DNA of 64,000 nucleotides from Bacteroides fragilis NCTC 9343 (GTDB taxonomy: Bacteria; Bacteroidota; Bacteroidia; Bacteroidales; Bacteroidaceae), in the NCBI RefSeq assembly GCF_000025985.1, contig NC_003228.3, positions 3,100,001 through 3,164,000 on the forward strand. The letters run 5' to 3'. This document shows, piece after piece, positions 61,723-64,000 of this stretch (the stretch's first letter is position 1; every line of letters begins with the position of its first letter). Below the pieces are notes generated by a model. That model did no database searches and was not told the DNA's origin. It saw only the letters and a program-made list of their open reading frames with translations. The position numbers and the translations under genes are program-made.

Positions 61723-61902
61723 TACCCCGAAAAGACGCAATTCAAGGGTGTGTCATTATTCACACATCCTCTTCCCCCACTCAAAACCTAAACCGAAATC
61801 GAAACACTGTACTGACACATTAACCACATTTCCTCCCATACGCCGGAAATGCGGAAAAGCAACATGTATGTATCACACAGATTTAAGAAAAAGTAAAAAG
61901 AA

Positions 61903-62151
61903 ATGTTAGTAACCAACACCATGGAAGCTACAGCTTCCACTACCGACAGTTGCCAGGTCAGTGAACCTGTAACAGCAACACAGGAAACTCCCAGGACCAT
62001 CGCCACTTACACCGCCACAACACCGGGCATGCACCGGAAATCATTTAAAGAGCAAGAACCGGCTATTTTTTCCATTATCGGATTCGCCGTAGCCTATATT
62101 GCTGCCCTGATTATCAACCGCATCATCAAGACGAGAAAAACTCACCATTAA
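61903..62151 (+). CDS. Small single-pass membrane protein ahead of thrE
   Basis: The 82-residue protein has a Thr/Ser-rich N-terminal half (EATASTTDSCQVSEPVTAT) and a membrane helix (FSIIGFAVAYIAALIINRII) followed by KTRKTHH. It lies 9 bp ahead of the exporter genes. It may be an accessory, but no family is recognised. The Met at residue 7 is an alternative start. Confidence 0.5.
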   Translation: MLVTNTMEATASTTDSCQVSEPVTATQETPRTIATYTATTPGMHRKSFKEQEPAIFSIIGFAVAYIAALIINRIIKTRKTHH

Positions 62152-62160
62152 CCCAACCTT

Positions 62161-62934
62161 ATGGACATCCACCAAGAACTAAAAGAACTATCTAAATTCC
62201 TGTCTGAATATTCGACCAGTCTGATGGCCGTAGGCGTACAAACATCACGAATCGTACGAAACACCTCACGAATCGCTGAATCTTTCGGCTTCTTCTGTGA
62301 CATGACAATCTTTCAGAAAACCATCATCATGACATTACGCGATGCCGACAATTCGCATTCATACAGTACGGTAAACAAGATCAAGCCCATGGGACTGAAC
62401 TTCGCCATTAATTCAGCACTCAGCACGCTGAGTTGGGAAGCATATGACGAACATTTGTCTCTCAGCGAGCTCCAACGTCGCTATCACGAAATTGTCAGCA
62501 AACCACGTGAAAGTAAATGGCTTGTATTGATTCTGGTTGCCTTTGCCAACGCATCTTTCTGCCGCCTGTTCCAAGGTGACTTTATTTCCATGGGAATCGT
62601 ATTTGTAGCCACCTTGGCCGGATTCTTTGTCCGTACCGAACTGATGGGACGTCACTGGAATCATCTGGCAATATTCATCATTTCGTCGTTCATTGCTTCC
62701 ATGATCGGTAGTACGGGCTATCTGATGCACTGGGGTGACACTCCGGATATGGCTTTAGGTACCAGCGTACTTTATCTGATTCCGGGTGTACCGCTGATCA
62801 ACGCCATCATGGACATCATCGACGGACATGTATTGGCCGGAACATCGAGATTTATTAACGCCTGTCTGCTTATCATCTGTATAGCGATCGGCCTTTCAAT
62901 GACCCTTTTAATCACCGGAATCAGCACCTTATGA
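62161..62934 (+). CDS. Threonine/serine exporter, ThrE N-terminal (DUF1212) subunit
   Basis: The 257-residue protein has a cytoplasmic N-terminal domain of about 115 residues and five helices. The DUF1212 signature is visible in SLMAVGVQTSRIVRNTSRIA and in ALGTSVLYLIPGVPLINAIM with DIIDGHV. It should export threonine or serine. It overlaps the next gene by 4 nt; together they make the two halves that are fused in actinobacterial ThrE. Confidence 0.87.
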   Translation: MDIHQELKELSKFLSEYSTSLMAVGVQTSRIVRNTSRIAESFGFFCDMTIFQKTIIMTLRDADNSHSYSTVNKIKPMGLNFAINSALSTLSWEAYDEHLSLSELQRRYHEIVSKPRESKWLVLILVAFANASFCRLFQGDFISMGIVFVATLAGFFVRTELMGRHWNHLAIFIISSFIASMIGSTGYLMHWGDTPDMALGTSVLYLIPGVPLINAIMDIIDGHVLAGTSRFINACLLIICIAIGLSMTLLITGISTL

Positions 62935-63455
62935 TGAATATAGATTTTATAACAGCCACCGTACTCGACGGTGCATTCGCTGCCGTAGCCGCTATCGGAT
63001 TTGCTATTATATCGAATCCACCACGAAAAGCCATATTGATCTCTGCTTTCCTGGCGGCTGTAGGTCACGGATTACGTTACTTTCTGATGCATGCACATCT
63101 GTTTACGATGGACATTGCTACGGCTTCATTCTTTGCAGCTGTTTCCATCGGTTTATTAGCCATCCCTTTTGCCAAAGCGATTCACTGCCCGGCAGAGGTT
63201 TTCTCGTTTCCGTCTCTCTTGCCCATGATTCCGGGAATGTTTGCTTATAAAAGTATCCTTGCACTGACAAAGTTCATGCAGACTAAAGATGAAACCGATT
63301 CACTGCGATACCTGGTAGATTTTTGCCACAATGGCAGTACCACCATCTTCGTTTTATTTGCCTTGGTCGTAGGGGCAGCCGTACCGGTATTCATCTTCCA
63401 CCGCCAATCATTCACAGCTACCCGTTTACTGAAAAAGTTGGTAAAAAAAGGATGA
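62931..63455 (+). CDS. Threonine/serine exporter, ThrE C-terminal (DUF3815) subunit
   Basis: The 174-residue protein has about five helices, with SFPSLLPMIPGMFAYKSIL as the family motif. It is translationally coupled to the DUF1212 half and should form one transporter with it. Confidence 0.85.
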   Translation: MMNIDFITATVLDGAFAAVAAIGFAIISNPPRKAILISAFLAAVGHGLRYFLMHAHLFTMDIATASFFAAVSIGLLAIPFAKAIHCPAEVFSFPSLLPMIPGMFAYKSILALTKFMQTKDETDSLRYLVDFCHNGSTTIFVLFALVVGAAVPVFIFHRQSFTATRLLKKLVKKG

Positions 63456-63482
63456 CGGCATTCATATTATAGATAAATATCT

Positions 63483-63531
63483 AAAATGGCGAATAGGGAT
63501 CTGTTTTTACAACGTCTCTATTCGCCATTTT
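63483..63531. terminator. Bidirectional terminator
   Basis: AAAATGGCGAATAG (63483-63496) pairs with CTATTCGCCATTTT (63518-63531), symmetric enough to stop both thrE and the convergent aldolase gene. Confidence 0.85.
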
Positions 63532-63533
63532 AA

Positions 63534-64000
63534 TTACTTTCTTGCCTCGGCAATGTATTCTAAGGCTTCGGTACATTTCTTGGTAACATATCCCCAATCT
63601 TCGGCTGCTACCTTATCTTTCGGAAATAATTTAGATCCCATACCGACACAGAATGCACCCGCTCCAAACCATCCTGTCAGGTTCTCCCGGGTAGGCTCTA
63701 CCCCACCGGTCACCATTAATTTGGACCAAGGCATCGGAGCCATCAAGCCTTTCACAAAATTTGGTCCGTACACATCTCCGGGAAATATCTTACAAAGATC
63801 ACAACCGGCTTCCTGTGCAAAGCCCACTTCCGAAACCGAGCCACACCCCGGTGTATAAGCGATCAGCCGGCGATTGCATATCTTAGCAATCGCCGGATTA
63901 AACAAGGGACCTACCACAAAGTCAGCCCCCGATTGTATATACAGAGCTGCAGTAGCCGGATCAACCACTGATCCGACTCCCATAGCCATCTCCGGGCATT
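63534..64000 (-). CDS. eda: KDPG/KHG aldolase, partial
   Basis: The frame is open to the edge of the window, so the N-terminus is missing; the Met at 63989 is internal. The visible 155 residues are the class I aldolase barrel: [49 protein letters not shown], the Schiff-base Lys in [13 protein letters not shown], and [12 protein letters not shown]. It splits 2-keto-3-deoxy-6-phosphogluconate into pyruvate and glyceraldehyde-3-phosphate, often in sugar-acid use. A kinase or dehydratase gene may lie just outside. Confidence 0.9.
   Translation of the reverse strand, partial: CPEMAMGVGSVVDPATAALYIQSGADFVVGPLFNPAIAKICNRRLIAYTPGCGSVSEVGFAQEAGCDLCKIFPGDVYGPNFVKGLMAPMPWSKLMVTGGVEPTRENLTGWFGAGAFCVGMGSKLFPKDKVAAEDWGYVTKKCTEALEYIAEARK

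Noticed and set aside
61694..61909. 71-codon frame upstream of the thrE cluster
   Set aside because: It begins at the promoter itself and covers the leader; Lys/Pro-rich without structure.

Overview
The window looks like chromosomal DNA of a Bacteroides species, probably of the B. fragilis group. Supporting signs are promoters of the Bacteroides type (-7 box TAnnTTTG, sometimes with TTTG near -33), weak ribosome binding sites, a trpB-E-G-D-C-F-A operon, diaminopimelate synthesis through DapL, an LruC-domain lipoprotein, and a heme operon ordered like hmuYRSTUV of Porphyromonas gingivalis. I saw no rRNA, tRNA, CRISPR array, transposase or prophage.

Layout. 1-12 kb: end of asnB, a glycerophosphodiesterase, a two-motif aspartyl protease, an outer-membrane barrel protein, dapF-dapL, a DUF308 protein, ppk-ppx and an iron-type alcohol dehydrogenase. 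12.2-13.4 kb: a gene-poor stretch with a 22-bp tandem repeat, a 36-residue membrane peptide gene, a 310-bp element with 36-bp inverted ends, and a trp leader with three Trp codons in a row and an attenuator. 13.4-20.3 kb: the trp operon. 20.5-27.5 kb: ansA, an LruC lipoprotein, and a small envelope-glycan cluster (receiver protein, sugar transferase, glycosyltransferase-like protein, acyltransferase). 27.5-31.8 kb: two candidate small RNAs, a NarL-type regulator with a hemerythrin-domain protein, a stand-alone AICAR transformylase, and flavodoxin with DUF2023. 32-45 kb: DoxD/DoxA with a lipoprotein thioredoxin, a di-heme peroxidase, a B12-riboswitch-controlled methionine-synthase-like gene, a TonB receptor with a His-rich partner, a DUF418 protein, a drug efflux pair and a YidE-type transporter. 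45.7-57.4 kb: a CDF metal exporter, a DUF6686-like protein and the hmu heme operon. 57.6-64 kb: a B12 riboswitch ahead of class I nrdAB, a split ThrE exporter and a partial KDPG aldolase.

The most striking signal is a shared promoter design. Six promoters between 27.5 and 47.6 kb carry a 7-2-7 inverted-repeat site resembling NarL heptamers, and in all six the site centre is 31.5 nt from the -7 box. Four have a second site 32-33 bp further out. They control flavodoxin, the hemerythrin-regulator operon itself, a His-rich protein with a TonB receptor, the DUF6686-like gene, the hmu operon and a roughly 90-nt RNA. The obvious candidate regulator is the NarL-type protein encoded at 28110-28718, whose receiver has Asn where the phospho-acceptor Asp should be. 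Together this suggests a heme/iron-limitation regulon that includes a small RNA.

A family of long inverted repeats (ends close to TTCACCACAGA) sits mainly just downstream of genes and is densest in the trp operon, where one copy supplies the last codons of trpC.
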